Assembly: GCA_964566895.1 (NCBI GenBank)
Contig: CAZMJP010000005.1
Span: 1 to 35,523, forward strand
Length of the DNA stretch: 35,523 nucleotides
Source: CAZMJP01 sp964566895
GTDB taxonomy: Bacteria > Patescibacteriota > Patescibacteriia > UBA2591 > UBA6264
Reading direction: 5' to 3'
Below, piece by piece: positions 22,118 to 29,524 of this stretch. The notes under the pieces were generated by a model that did no database searches, was not told where the DNA came from, and saw only the letters and a list, made by a program, of their open reading frames with translations. Each line of letters opens with the position of its first letter. The stretch's first letter is position 1. Position numbers and translations under genes: made by a program.

Positions 22118-24853
22118 TTAAATCTTCCTGGCTTTTTCCACTCTGATTTGCCCGCCTTTTTCCAAAACCACCACGTCCCGCCGTTCAAGTTTGCCGGTCA
22201 AAAGAAATTTGGCTAAAACATCGCTGACCCGATTCTGAATCGCTCGGTTTAAGGGACGGGCGCCAAAAAGCGGGTCAAATCCCGCTTCAGCGATTTCAAT
22301 AATCGCCTCTTCAGTCAACTTTAAAATAATACCTTTTTGCTCCAATTGTTTAACTAATTTATTTAAAAGTAACTTGGTAATTTGTCTTATTTCCTCTTTC
22401 CCTAACGGCTTAAAAACAATCACTCCGTCAAAACGATTTAAAAACTCGGGGCGAAAATACGGTTTTAATTTCTCCCGAATTAAAACCTCAGTAATTACCT
22501 CAATCGACGTTCCTTTGGTAATTTCCTCTTGAATAAATTGGGTTCCGGCATTAGAAGTGCCAATCAGGATAATATTGGTAAAATCAATAGTCCGCCCCAA
22601 AGCATCGGTTAAACGACCGTCATCCATCACCTGAAGAAAAACATTTAAGATGTCGGGGTTGGCTTTTTCAATCTCATCAAGCAAGAGTAATGAAGAAGGA
22701 TTTAAACGCACCGCCTCGGTCAATTGGCCGCCTTTTTCACCTCCCGGAGTGCCAATCAAACGATTAATACTCGCCTTTTCCTGATATTCGCTCATATCCA
22801 AACGGATCATTCTGTCTTCTCGGCCAAAATAAACTTCGGCCACTGTTTTAGCCAGTTCTGTTTTACCAACTCCGGTTGGCCCTAAAAAAAGCAAATTAAC
22901 AATCGGCCTTTTAGCACTACGCAACTCTGTCCTCCCTCGTCGCAAAGCCGCGGCGACCATATCAACCGCCTCATTTTGGTCAACTAAACGTTGATGAATC
23001 TGCTCCTCGAGATTAAGCAATTTTTCTGACTCTTTTTCCGTAATTTTAGTCACTGGAATTTTAGTTTTTTCAGCCACTAATTTAGCCACATCCTCGGCCT
23101 GAACAACGGTCCGCTCTCCTCGCTCACTTTTAACCGCGATAGCCACCTCTTTTAGAAGACTAATCGCCTTTTCCGGTAAAAACCGCTCATGCAAATACCG
23201 AATTGACAAATCCACAACCCGGTCAAGAGCGCTGTAAGAAAAATATACTTTCTCTCTCCCTTCAATCAAAGCTGTGTGGGCTTGTAAAATTTGAATAGTC
23301 GCGTTTTTGTCCGGTTCTTCAATATTTACTCTCTGGCAAACCTCTCCTAAAATTTGTCCATCAATTAATCGCCGATATTCAGAAGGATTGGAGGTAGCTA
23401 AGGTTAAAAAAAGTTTGCCTTCCAAGGCGTCGGCTAAAATTTTAGAAACATCAAGCTCGCCTTCGGTTGTTTTGACTCCGCTCATATTATGAATGTCTTT
23501 GACAAAAAGAATAATATTCCCGGACCTGACGATTTCATTAATAATAATTTGCAACCTTTCTTCAATTTCGCCTGGACGAGAAGCGCCGGCAATCAAACTG
23601 GGAAGATCTAAACCAACAAACCTTTTATCTTGTAAAAATTTTGGCACGTCTTCCGCAACCATTCTCCGGGCTAACCCTTGAATAATCGTCTTCTTACCAA
23701 CTCCGGGCTCACCAACCAAAATAACACTTTGCCGACCGCCTTCGGCAATCCTTAATATCTCTTGAATTTCCTTTTCCCGATTTATGCAAAAACCGAAATA
23801 TCCACCCCGGGCTAATTGAGTCAAATCCTGACTATAAGCGTCAAGATACGGGGTAGCCGTCGCCGTATAAGCTCGGTTAATCGGCCCTTTGGGTTTAAAT
23901 CGGGCCTGGCCAGCAAAACGGTACTGCTCTTGCCTTAATTGATTATAAACATCTATCCAGAGGCAGACGTTTTTTACCTGGACAGGCTCTATCTCTAAAT
24001 CATAAAAAATCTCTTTAACCGGCCCTTCAAAACTAACAACAGATTCTAAAATCTCCAAAGGAGACAAAGCTAAACGGTTTTTTACTCCGGCTAAATTATA
24101 AGCCTGCAAAAGAGCTTTTTTGGTCTCTAATGAATAAACAATTTCCCCCCCGTCTTTAGCGACCGGGAGGTCAACCAAGGCCCTGGCTACTTTGCTTTGC
24201 AGAACTTTCCGGTTTAATCCTAAACGACCTATAACCAAGACAATGTCATTAATTTCTAAACCGGCGGCCAAGATATGAATTGACTCTATTTTCTGATGCT
24301 TAAGCCTTTTAGATAAATTCCAGGCTTTCTGCATTAACCTAATTGCCTGACGAGAGAAAGCGCTAGCAACATCTATCTTAAACCTTTTTGGCAAACGATG
24401 GATTTCCGCCCAGGTATCGGGTTGATTAGCGGCCTCTCGGCTGGATTTAGGCCAGCTTTTCTGTTGGCTCTCCCGATTATGCTCAATAAAATAGAATAAG
24501 TACGAATCAAATAAAACCGACAACCAGAAAAATAAAACCAAGCTTTTCTGGTCCAAATTCAGCCAAACAAAATAATTTTTTAAAAAATCCAGAGAAAGGT
24601 TGGGCAGATCAATTATTATTTTTAATAAGCAAAGCAATCCCCCTAAGCCAAACAGAACTAATAAAATATTGATAATGGCTCTAAAAAACCTTTTTATTTT
24701 AAAAGTAATTATTTCGTTCCGGCCTAATAGCTTATCTGAAAGTAAAACATAACCGCCAAACCAAGAATAAACCCCCCGACCAGAACAAGTCTTACAAACC
24801 TTGTGGTCAAAACTCCCTTCTCCGTTACATTGTGGGCAAAGAATAAAATCCAT
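22118..24853 (-). CDS. Membrane-anchored Clp-like double AAA+ ATPase with a zinc motif
   Basis: A 911-residue protein of the ClpA/B/C lineage. In order: a DnaJ-like four-Cys motif (C6-C9, C20-C23, with CxxCxGxG-type spacing), two membrane helices (about 58-83 and 104-123), a Clp N-domain (about 165-300), AAA1 and AAA2. AAA1 has Walker A GEPGVGKK (381-388), but Walker B reads ILFVKDIH, with Lys and Asp replacing the usual Asp-Glu. Its pore loop is ASRPGEIEE instead of the KYRGEFEE type. AAA2 has intact Walker A GPTGVGKT (658-665), Walker B LLLLDE (722-727) and sensor GTSNAG, but GTPGGEKGG replaces GxPPGYVGxxxGG. The middle coiled coil and ClpP-docking loop are not visible. Classical threading to ClpP is therefore doubtful; a membrane remodelling or quality-control role is inference. 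Confidence 0.88.
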   Translation of the reverse strand: MDFILCPQCNGEGSFDHKVCKTCSGRGVYSWFGGYVLLSDKLLGRNEIITFKIKRFFRAIINILLVLFGLGGLLCLLKIIIDLPNLSLDFLKNYFVWLNLDQKSLVLFFWLSVLFDSYLFYFIEHNRESQQKSWPKSSREAANQPDTWAEIHRLPKRFKIDVASAFSRQAIRLMQKAWNLSKRLKHQKIESIHILAAGLEINDIVLVIGRLGLNRKVLQSKVARALVDLPVAKDGGEIVYSLETKKALLQAYNLAGVKNRLALSPLEILESVVSFEGPVKEIFYDLEIEPVQVKNVCLWIDVYNQLRQEQYRFAGQARFKPKGPINRAYTATATPYLDAYSQDLTQLARGGYFGFCINREKEIQEILRIAEGGRQSVILVGEPGVGKKTIIQGLARRMVAEDVPKFLQDKRFVGLDLPSLIAGASRPGEIEERLQIIINEIVRSGNIILFVKDIHNMSGVKTTEGELDVSKILADALEGKLFLTLATSNPSEYRRLIDGQILGEVCQRVNIEEPDKNATIQILQAHTALIEGREKVYFSYSALDRVVDLSIRYLHERFLPEKAISLLKEVAIAVKSERGERTVVQAEDVAKLVAEKTKIPVTKITEKESEKLLNLEEQIHQRLVDQNEAVDMVAAALRRGRTELRSAKRPIVNLLFLGPTGVGKTELAKTVAEVYFGREDRMIRLDMSEYQEKASINRLIGTPGGEKGGQLTEAVRLNPSSLLLLDEIEKANPDILNVFLQVMDDGRLTDALGRTIDFTNIILIGTSNAGTQFIQEEITKGTSIEVITEVLIREKLKPYFRPEFLNRFDGVIVFKPLGKEEIRQITKLLLNKLVKQLEQKGIILKLTEEAIIEIAEAGFDPLFGARPLNRAIQNRVSDVLAKFLLTGKLERRDVVVLEKGGQIRVEKARKI

Positions 24854-24868
24854 AACAATTTATTTTAG

Positions 24869-24957
24869 TATTAGAATGTCTTTAACATTTGAACATAAGA
24901 ATTTTTGCCCCGTGGGAATCCTTTTCTTGTTTGCCGTAGGCGGAAAATGTTCTAATA
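24869..24957 (-). repeat. Dispersed element upstream of the Clp-like gene
   Basis: The interval contains a close copy of the rpsT-upstream element (ACATTTGAACATAAG and TTGTTTGCCG). It is bounded by the inverted repeat TATTAGAA (24869-24876) / TTCTAATA (24950-24957). The right end overlaps the stop codon of the neighbouring membrane protein. Boundaries by inverted repeat suggest a non-autonomous mobile or fold-back unit. Confidence 0.5.
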
Positions 24958-25335
24958 TCCAATTAAAATAATAATTTGCCAAACCGCCACAATAGGCAGG
25001 GCGAGCCAAAGAATAAAAAATAGCACCCGACCGGCCATCCCTAAACAAAATAAAAAAAGGCGCCAGAACAAAAGAATCAGACGCATAAAAAAACTGATGA
25101 TTCTTCCTGTTTTTGAACGCTCGCCGAACATTGGCTTAAAAAGATATTTAAACATTATACCTAGGGCGAGATTACGGGCCGACACCTTGCTCCCTTGAAT
25201 AAAACCGAGAAACCTCTTTTTCAAACCTTGGGTATACCACCAGAGAGGAAAATACAAAATATTTATTAGAGCGTCCAAAAATATAGATTTAACCAGGGTA
25301 GCAACTAAAGCCATAATATAAAAAATAAAAGACAT
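24952..25335 (-). CDS. Small integral membrane protein of unknown function
   Basis: A 127-residue protein with hydrophobic N-terminal (about 3-30) and C-terminal (about 85-127) segments flanking a basic middle (KKRFLGFIQGSKVSARNLALG). I recognise no family. It lies 7 bp after yidC and about 100 bp before the Clp-like gene, so it could be a membrane partner of either. The basic loop is expected on the cytoplasmic side. The gene is preferred over an overlapping shorter frame at 24860-25048, which has no coding character. Confidence 0.7.
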   Translation of the reverse strand: MSFIFYIMALVATLVKSIFLDALINILYFPLWWYTQGLKKRFLGFIQGSKVSARNLALGIMFKYLFKPMFGERSKTGRIISFFMRLILLFWRLFLFCLGMAGRVLFFILWLALPIVAVWQIIILIGY

Positions 25336-25342
25336 TTAGACT

Positions 25343-26107
25343 TTAAGTTTTTATCTTTTTAATTTCTCCATTTTTTAAAAACCGTTTAAAAAACGACAGG
25401 CGGCCAAACGTAACTTCTTGCTCCAAAATGCTGATTAAAAGACTAGCTAGCCAATAAAGCATCAAGCCGCTGGGCAAACTTAAACCAATAAAAAACGTCA
25501 TGGCGGGCATTATAAATTTCATTTGTTTATTCATCATTGACATCATATTCTCGTCCTTAGCTACGTCTTTTTTAATAAATTCCTGAGGGGGCTTATGCAC
25601 GGCCAGCATTTTGGTCTGAAGATATTGGCAAAAAGCGGTTATCAAGGCCAGAAAGATATTTGGTTTGGCTAAATTTAGAAAACCAAAAGCCAGGACTTTT
25701 AAAGTGCCTGGGTTGGAGATAAAAGAGTACACTGGCAAAACACTCTCAGTCAAACCAACCCTAAAAACCTGAAAAACGGCGATTAAAATAGGCAGTTGAA
25801 TTAACAAGGGCAAACAAGAAGAAAAAGGATTAATCTTATTTTCTTTATAAAAATCCATTATGGCTTTAGACTGCTTTTCTTTGTCATGAGCGTATTTCGC
25901 TTTGATCGCATCTAATTTCGGTTGAATACCCTGAAGCGACTTTTGAGCTTTGATGCTTTGCCGCGAAAGCGGGTAGAGCAATAATTTAACCAAAACCGTC
26001 AATAAAATAATAGCCACGCCCAAATCATGACCGGGGACAATATTATAGAATAATATCAAAAGGTTTAGCAGCGGCTCATATAAAATGATTTTAAAAAATC
26101 CAATCAT
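25343..26107 (-). CDS. yidC: Membrane protein insertase YidC/Oxa1 family
   Basis: Inserts and folds inner-membrane proteins. The frame opens with GTG at 26116, followed by ATGs at 26113 and 26107; the last (MIGFFKIILYEPLLNLL) fits the short Gram-positive-type family start. About 254 residues hold the five-helix core: VKLLLYPLSRQSIKAQKSLQGIQPKL with the conserved Arg/Lys face, the coiled hairpin KYAHDKEKQSKAIMDFYKENKINP, then CLPLLIQLPILIAVF and the C-terminal helices. There is no large periplasmic domain and no lipobox. It stands in the conserved rpmH-rnpA-yidD-yidC order. Confidence 0.94.
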   Translation of the reverse strand: MIGFFKIILYEPLLNLLILFYNIVPGHDLGVAIILLTVLVKLLLYPLSRQSIKAQKSLQGIQPKLDAIKAKYAHDKEKQSKAIMDFYKENKINPFSSCLPLLIQLPILIAVFQVFRVGLTESVLPVYSFISNPGTLKVLAFGFLNLAKPNIFLALITAFCQYLQTKMLAVHKPPQEFIKKDVAKDENMMSMMNKQMKFIMPAMTFFIGLSLPSGLMLYWLASLLISILEQEVTFGRLSFFKRFLKNGEIKKIKT

Positions 26108-26122
26108 ATACATCACTACGTT

Positions 26123-26143
26123 TATCCACCAGCTGGCGGATTA
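26123..26143. repeat. Short REP-like palindromic repeat, copy 2
   Basis: ATCCACCAGCTGGCGGAT is an imperfect palindrome (one mismatch) between yidD and yidC. See also 16897-16918 and 35474-35492. Confidence 0.45.
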
Positions 26144-26179
26144 AAATTTAGTTTAAGGTTTATAGTTTAAATACTCGGC

Positions 26180-26437
26180 TTACGGTTCGTCCCAACCGCC
26201 GCGCGACCAAGGATGGCATCGCAAAATGCGACCCAAAACCTTGAAGCCGCCCTTTAAAAGACCGTATTTAGCAATGGCTTGATAAGCATATTCCGAACAG
26301 GTCGGTCTGAATTTACAAACTCCAGGCCAGGGATGAAAAAGAGAAAGGGGTCCATGGTCCGGCGAAAGCGTTTTTTGATACAAACGAATCAATTTTAAAA
26401 CTGAAAGTCTAAACAAAATAAATAAATTTTTAACCAT
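26180..26437 (-). CDS. yidD: Membrane protein insertion efficiency factor YidD
   Basis: Small cytoplasmic, membrane-associated helper of YidC. The 85-residue protein has the diagnostic order LIRLYQKTLSPDHGP, CKFRPTCSEYAYQAIAKYGLLKGG and ILRCHPWSRGGWDEP. These include the conserved CRFxPTCSxYA and CHPxxxGGxDP blocks. Length is typical. It lies between rnpA and yidC, the usual place. Confidence 0.96.
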   Translation of the reverse strand: MVKNLFILFRLSVLKLIRLYQKTLSPDHGPLSLFHPWPGVCKFRPTCSEYAYQAIAKYGLLKGGFKVLGRILRCHPWSRGGWDEP

Positions 26438-26477
26438 AAACTCTTTCCAAGTACGCCGAAGATAAATAGATAAGTTA

Positions 26478-26825
26478 TTAAGGACCGATAACTAAATCGT
26501 TTCTCTTTAAAATATTCAGTAATTTATTTTTTATCTCCCGGTAGTTTGACTCTTTTATCCCTGCCTTGGTTAAAATTAAAAAATCATAGCCTTTAACAAT
26601 CTGAGATAAATTCTCTTTTAAGATTGCCCTGATAACTCTTTTGACGCGATTGCGGACAACCGCCCTTTTATCAACTTTTAAAGAAACAACAATGCCAAAG
26701 CGGGAGTAGGGCAGATTATTTTTAATCCATTTAAATCCCAAGTCTCGGACAAAAGCCGCTTGTCCTCGGCGAGCCAATTTGGCAAAATCCTTATTTTTAC
26801 TTAAACGATAACGTTTTGCCAACAT
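26478..26825 (-). CDS. rnpA: Ribonuclease P protein component
   Basis: Basic protein subunit that helps RNase P RNA process tRNA 5' ends. It contains RYRLSKNKDFAKLARRGQ and the signature block RAVVRNRVKRVIRAIL, the RNR motif that binds RNase P RNA. The frame extends upstream to TTG at 26843 and ATG at 26831; the ATG at 26825 (MLAKRYRLSKNKDF) gives the usual family start and 115 residues. It follows rpmH by 88 bp and precedes yidD by 40 bp. Start choice is uncertain by six residues. Confidence 0.94.
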   Translation of the reverse strand: MLAKRYRLSKNKDFAKLARRGQAAFVRDLGFKWIKNNLPYSRFGIVVSLKVDKRAVVRNRVKRVIRAILKENLSQIVKGYDFLILTKAGIKESNYREIKNKLLNILKRNDLVIGP

Positions 26826-26913
26826 AAACATCGTTCCGCTCAAATTTCGTTTAGAGTTTCGAATTTAGGACCTAAAATTTGCTGTCTAAATTTTAAGAAA
26901 TTCAAGCAGATTA

Positions 26914-27048
26914 TCAAACGGTTAGACATTTTCTGCCTTTAGCTCTTCTTCTTTTTAAGACTTTTTGCCCGGATCTCGTCCGCATTCGTTTTAAAAATCC
27001 GTGAGTTCTAACCCTTTTTCGTTTTTTAGGCTGATAAGTTCTTTTCAT
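26914..27048 (-). CDS. rpmH: 50S ribosomal protein L34
   Basis: A 44-residue, Arg/Lys-rich protein beginning MKRTYQPKKRKRVRTHGF and continuing RMRTRSGQKVLKRRRAKGRKCLTV, the unmistakable L34 pattern. It is the first gene of the rpmH-rnpA-yidD-yidC block and has its own strong promoter. dnaA, often divergent from rpmH in other bacteria, is not adjacent; RNase Y lies upstream instead. Confidence 0.97.
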   Translation of the reverse strand: MKRTYQPKKRKRVRTHGFLKRMRTRSGQKVLKRRRAKGRKCLTV

Positions 27049-27079
27049 TTTGACAAGATAACAATTTAATAACAAAAAC

Positions 27080-27107
27080 ATTATACCACGAATATCAGAA
27101 TTGCTAA
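27080..27107 (-). promoter_or_regulatory. Promoter of rpmH
   Basis: On the minus strand TTAGCA (27107-27102), a 16-bp spacer ending TGG, and TATAAT (27085-27080) form a strong promoter with an extended -10. The start is expected near 27073, about 25 nt before the ATG. Confidence 0.75.
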
Positions 27108-27153
27108 ATGGTCCTAAGGTTAAGCTATTGAGCTGTTGTTGGCAGGCGATTCT

Positions 27154-28668
27154 TTACCGGGCGTATTCAATTACTCTATTTTCTCTAATCACCGCTACTT
27201 TTATTTCACCGGGATATTTTATATCTTCCTCTATTTTATCAGCAATGCTCCGGGCTAACTTGTGAGCGGCTAAATCATCAATTTCCTGGGGTCTAACAAA
27301 AACCCGCAACTCCCGACCAGCGGCAATGGCGTAAGCCTTTTCTATACCTTCAAAAGTTTTAGCTAAATTTTCCAGCTCCTCCAACCGTTTTATGTATTCT
27401 TCGTAACTGTCTCTCCTCGCCCCCGGTCTAGACCCGGAAAGGGCGTCGGACACTTTAACAATTATCCCTTCCAGGGTTGGCGGATGATCTTCGTGGTGAG
27501 ACATGGCGGCGGTAATCAAATCTTCGGCCAGTCCAAATTTCTCGCATAAATCTCGGCCGATTTCTGGATGTACCCCCTGAACCTCAAAATCAAGCGCCTT
27601 GCCAATATCATGAAGTAAACCGGCTTTTTTAGCCAAAGCGACATTGGCACCCAATTCAACCGCCAGCATCGCCGACAAATTAGCCACTTCTATAGAATGA
27701 AGCAAAACATTTTGTCCGTAACTGGTGCGAAACTTCAATCGGCCTAAAATCTGAACCAATTTCGGATCAAGCCCGGCAATACCCGTTTGATAAACCGCAT
27801 CTTCACCCGCTTGTTTGATTTCTTTAGCCAATTCTTTTTTGGTCTCCTCAACCATCTGCTCAATACGAGATGGCTGAATGCGACCGTCTAAAATCAATCT
27901 TTCTAAAGCCCGCTTAGCCAATTGTCGCCTGATGGGGTTAAATGCCGAAACAAGAACTACCTCTGGAGTATCATCAATAACGATTTCTACGCCAGTCAAC
28001 TGTTCAATAACCTTAATGTTGCGTCCTTCGCGACCAATAATCCGGCCCTTCATTTCATCTGTGGGTAAAGAAACAGAGGCCGTCGAAACTTCAGCCGCAT
28101 GAGAAGAGGCAGAACGCTCAATTACTAAAGTCATCAAATTTTTCGCTTTTTTCTCAATTTCCTCAGATCCATACTCCTCTAATTTCTTTATTCTCAACAA
28201 AATGTCATCTTTCATCTTCTTTTCCACGTTTTCTAAAAGTACTTTTCTCGCCTCTTCCCTGGTCATCCCGGCGACTTTCTCCAATTCCTGTTTAGCTTCA
28301 TTATAGAGCTGGCGAATTTTTTCTTTCGCTTGTTCTAAACGATCGGCTTGAGAAGCTAAATTTTTCTGGCGCTCCTCTAACTCAAAAATTTTTTTCTCAA
28401 AAAGACTCTGCCTCTTTTCCAGTCTATCTTCTAATTGTTTTAACTCATGACGACGGTCTGTCTCTTCCTTTTTGGCTTTTTCAATTATCTTTAGCGCTTC
28501 TTCCCGGGCTTTGAAAAAAATTTCCTGCTGCCTGACCTTAGCCTTAGTCAAAATATCCTTAACTTTAGCTTCGGCCGACTCGGTCTGATGTTTAGCTACT
28601 TGCTGACGGATTAACCAGCCTACTGAAGCACCGAAAACAACAGCAATAAAGACGAAAATGTAAATCAT
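27154..28668 (-). CDS. rny: Ribonuclease Y
   Basis: Membrane-anchored endoribonuclease that initiates mRNA decay. The 504-residue protein has an N-terminal membrane helix (about 2-18) and a long charged coiled coil to about residue 190. A KH RNA-binding domain follows (GRIIGREGRNIKVIEQLTG), then an HD phosphohydrolase domain (LHSIEVANLSAMLA, LLHDIGKA, SHHEDHPP), and a conserved C-terminus ending RENRVIEYAR. All parts are full length. It is separated from clpP upstream by a terminator and from rpmH downstream by the rpmH promoter, so it is probably monocistronic. Confidence 0.97.
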   Translation of the reverse strand: MIYIFVFIAVVFGASVGWLIRQQVAKHQTESAEAKVKDILTKAKVRQQEIFFKAREEALKIIEKAKKEETDRRHELKQLEDRLEKRQSLFEKKIFELEERQKNLASQADRLEQAKEKIRQLYNEAKQELEKVAGMTREEARKVLLENVEKKMKDDILLRIKKLEEYGSEEIEKKAKNLMTLVIERSASSHAAEVSTASVSLPTDEMKGRIIGREGRNIKVIEQLTGVEIVIDDTPEVVLVSAFNPIRRQLAKRALERLILDGRIQPSRIEQMVEETKKELAKEIKQAGEDAVYQTGIAGLDPKLVQILGRLKFRTSYGQNVLLHSIEVANLSAMLAVELGANVALAKKAGLLHDIGKALDFEVQGVHPEIGRDLCEKFGLAEDLITAAMSHHEDHPPTLEGIIVKVSDALSGSRPGARRDSYEEYIKRLEELENLAKTFEGIEKAYAIAAGRELRVFVRPQEIDDLAAHKLARSIADKIEEDIKYPGEIKVAVIRENRVIEYAR

Positions 28669-28744
28669 ATTTAGATTTAAAGTTTTAGACCTAAGACTTC
28701 AGTTAACTTTAATCCGTTAACTTATAATCTTAATCTTGTTAATT

Positions 28745-28769
28745 AAAAACCGAGACCTTTGTCTTCGGC
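28745..28769 (-). terminator. Terminator after clpP
   Basis: On the minus strand CCGA-A-GAC pairs with GTC-TCGG around AAAG (one bulged A). TTTTTAATT follows, 33 bp after the clpP stop. Confidence 0.7.
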
Positions 28770-28801
28770 TTTTAAAAAGGAAAAAATTATATTTATTCCA
28801 A

Positions 28802-29380
28802 TTATTTCTTAATAATCTTATCTATAATACCGTATTTTTTGGCTTCTTCGGCGGTCATATAAAAATCGCGGTCTGTATCTTTCTCAATTTTAAGCAATGA
28901 CTGTCCAGTATGTCTAGCTAATATTTTGTTTAGTCCATCCCTGACCTGTAAAATATGCTCAGCCCTAATTTTAATGTCTGAAGCCGGGCCTTCGGCTCCA
29001 CCCATAACCTGATGCAACATTATTTCCGCATTGGGTAAGGCAAAACGTTTTCCCTTCTTTCCAGCCGCCAAAAGCACCGCTCCCATAGAAGCGGCAATGC
29101 CAACACAAATAGTTGTCACGTCTGGCTTAACATATTGCATAGTATCATAGATAGCTAAACCGGCGGTTACTGAGCCGCCCAAAGTATTAATATAAAGCTC
29201 GATATCCTTATTCTTATCTTCGCTTCCTAAAAACAAAAGCTGAGCAATAACCGTATTGGCTACGTCATCGGTAATAGTATCGCCAAGAAAAATAATTCTT
29301 TCCTTTAAAAGCCGAGAATATATATCATAAGCTCGCTCGCCATAAGTAGATTTTTCAATAACTGTCGGAACGAGATACAT
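28802..29380 (-). CDS. clpP: ATP-dependent Clp protease proteolytic subunit ClpP
   Basis: Tetradecameric serine protease fed by Clp ATPases. The 192-residue protein has the complete triad: Ser in GIAASMGAVLL, His in NAEIMLHQ, and Asp in EKDTDRDFYM. The N-terminal axial-loop region (LVPTVIEKSTYGERAYDIYSRLL) and the handle GLNKILARHTGQ are present. It has its own promoter and terminator. The Clp-like ATPase 4 kb away lacks a visible docking loop, so the working partner is probably ClpX or another ATPase elsewhere. Confidence 0.97.
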   Translation of the reverse strand: MYLVPTVIEKSTYGERAYDIYSRLLKERIIFLGDTITDDVANTVIAQLLFLGSEDKNKDIELYINTLGGSVTAGLAIYDTMQYVKPDVTTICVGIAASMGAVLLAAGKKGKRFALPNAEIMLHQVMGGAEGPASDIKIRAEHILQVRDGLNKILARHTGQSLLKIEKDTDRDFYMTAEEAKKYGIIDKIIKK

Positions 29381-29411
29381 ATATATTATATAATTGATTA
29401 TTGATGAATTT

Positions 29412-29439
29412 ATTGTAACAGGCGAAATATAAATGTCAA
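29412..29439 (-). promoter_or_regulatory. Promoter of clpP
   Basis: On the minus strand TTGACA (29439-29434) and TACAAT (29417-29412) are 16 bp apart. The predicted start near 29405 leaves about 25 nt of 5' UTR. The hairpin-family end CCAACGGGA lies directly upstream of the -35. Confidence 0.8.
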
Positions 29440-29440
29440 T

Positions 29441-29516
29441 CCCGTTGGAAGCCCGCCTCGCTAATTCTTTTTCAAATTATTTATTCATTGGCGCATCATC
29501 TACCCCTCTCTAATGG
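29441..29516 (-). repeat. Hairpin repeat element, copy 4 (degenerate), abutting the clpP -35
   Basis: CCCGTTGGAAGCCCGC (29441-29456) matches copy 1 (CCCATTGGAAGCCCGC) at all but one position. The opposite end TCTAATGG (29509-29516) matches the other copies' ends, although the two arms pair only imperfectly here. Confidence 0.6.
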
Positions 29517-29524
29517 ATCAACTC

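Noticed and set aside
24860..25048. 62-codon minus-strand frame before the Clp-like gene
   Set aside because: It overlaps a more convincing membrane-protein gene and a repeat element and shows no coding character.
27049..27153. Replication origin next to rpmH
   Set aside because: rpmH-rnpA-yidD-yidC is often beside dnaA/oriC, but no dnaA, no DnaA-box cluster and no AT-rich unwinding element are present. The only exact DnaA box is isolated at 20395.
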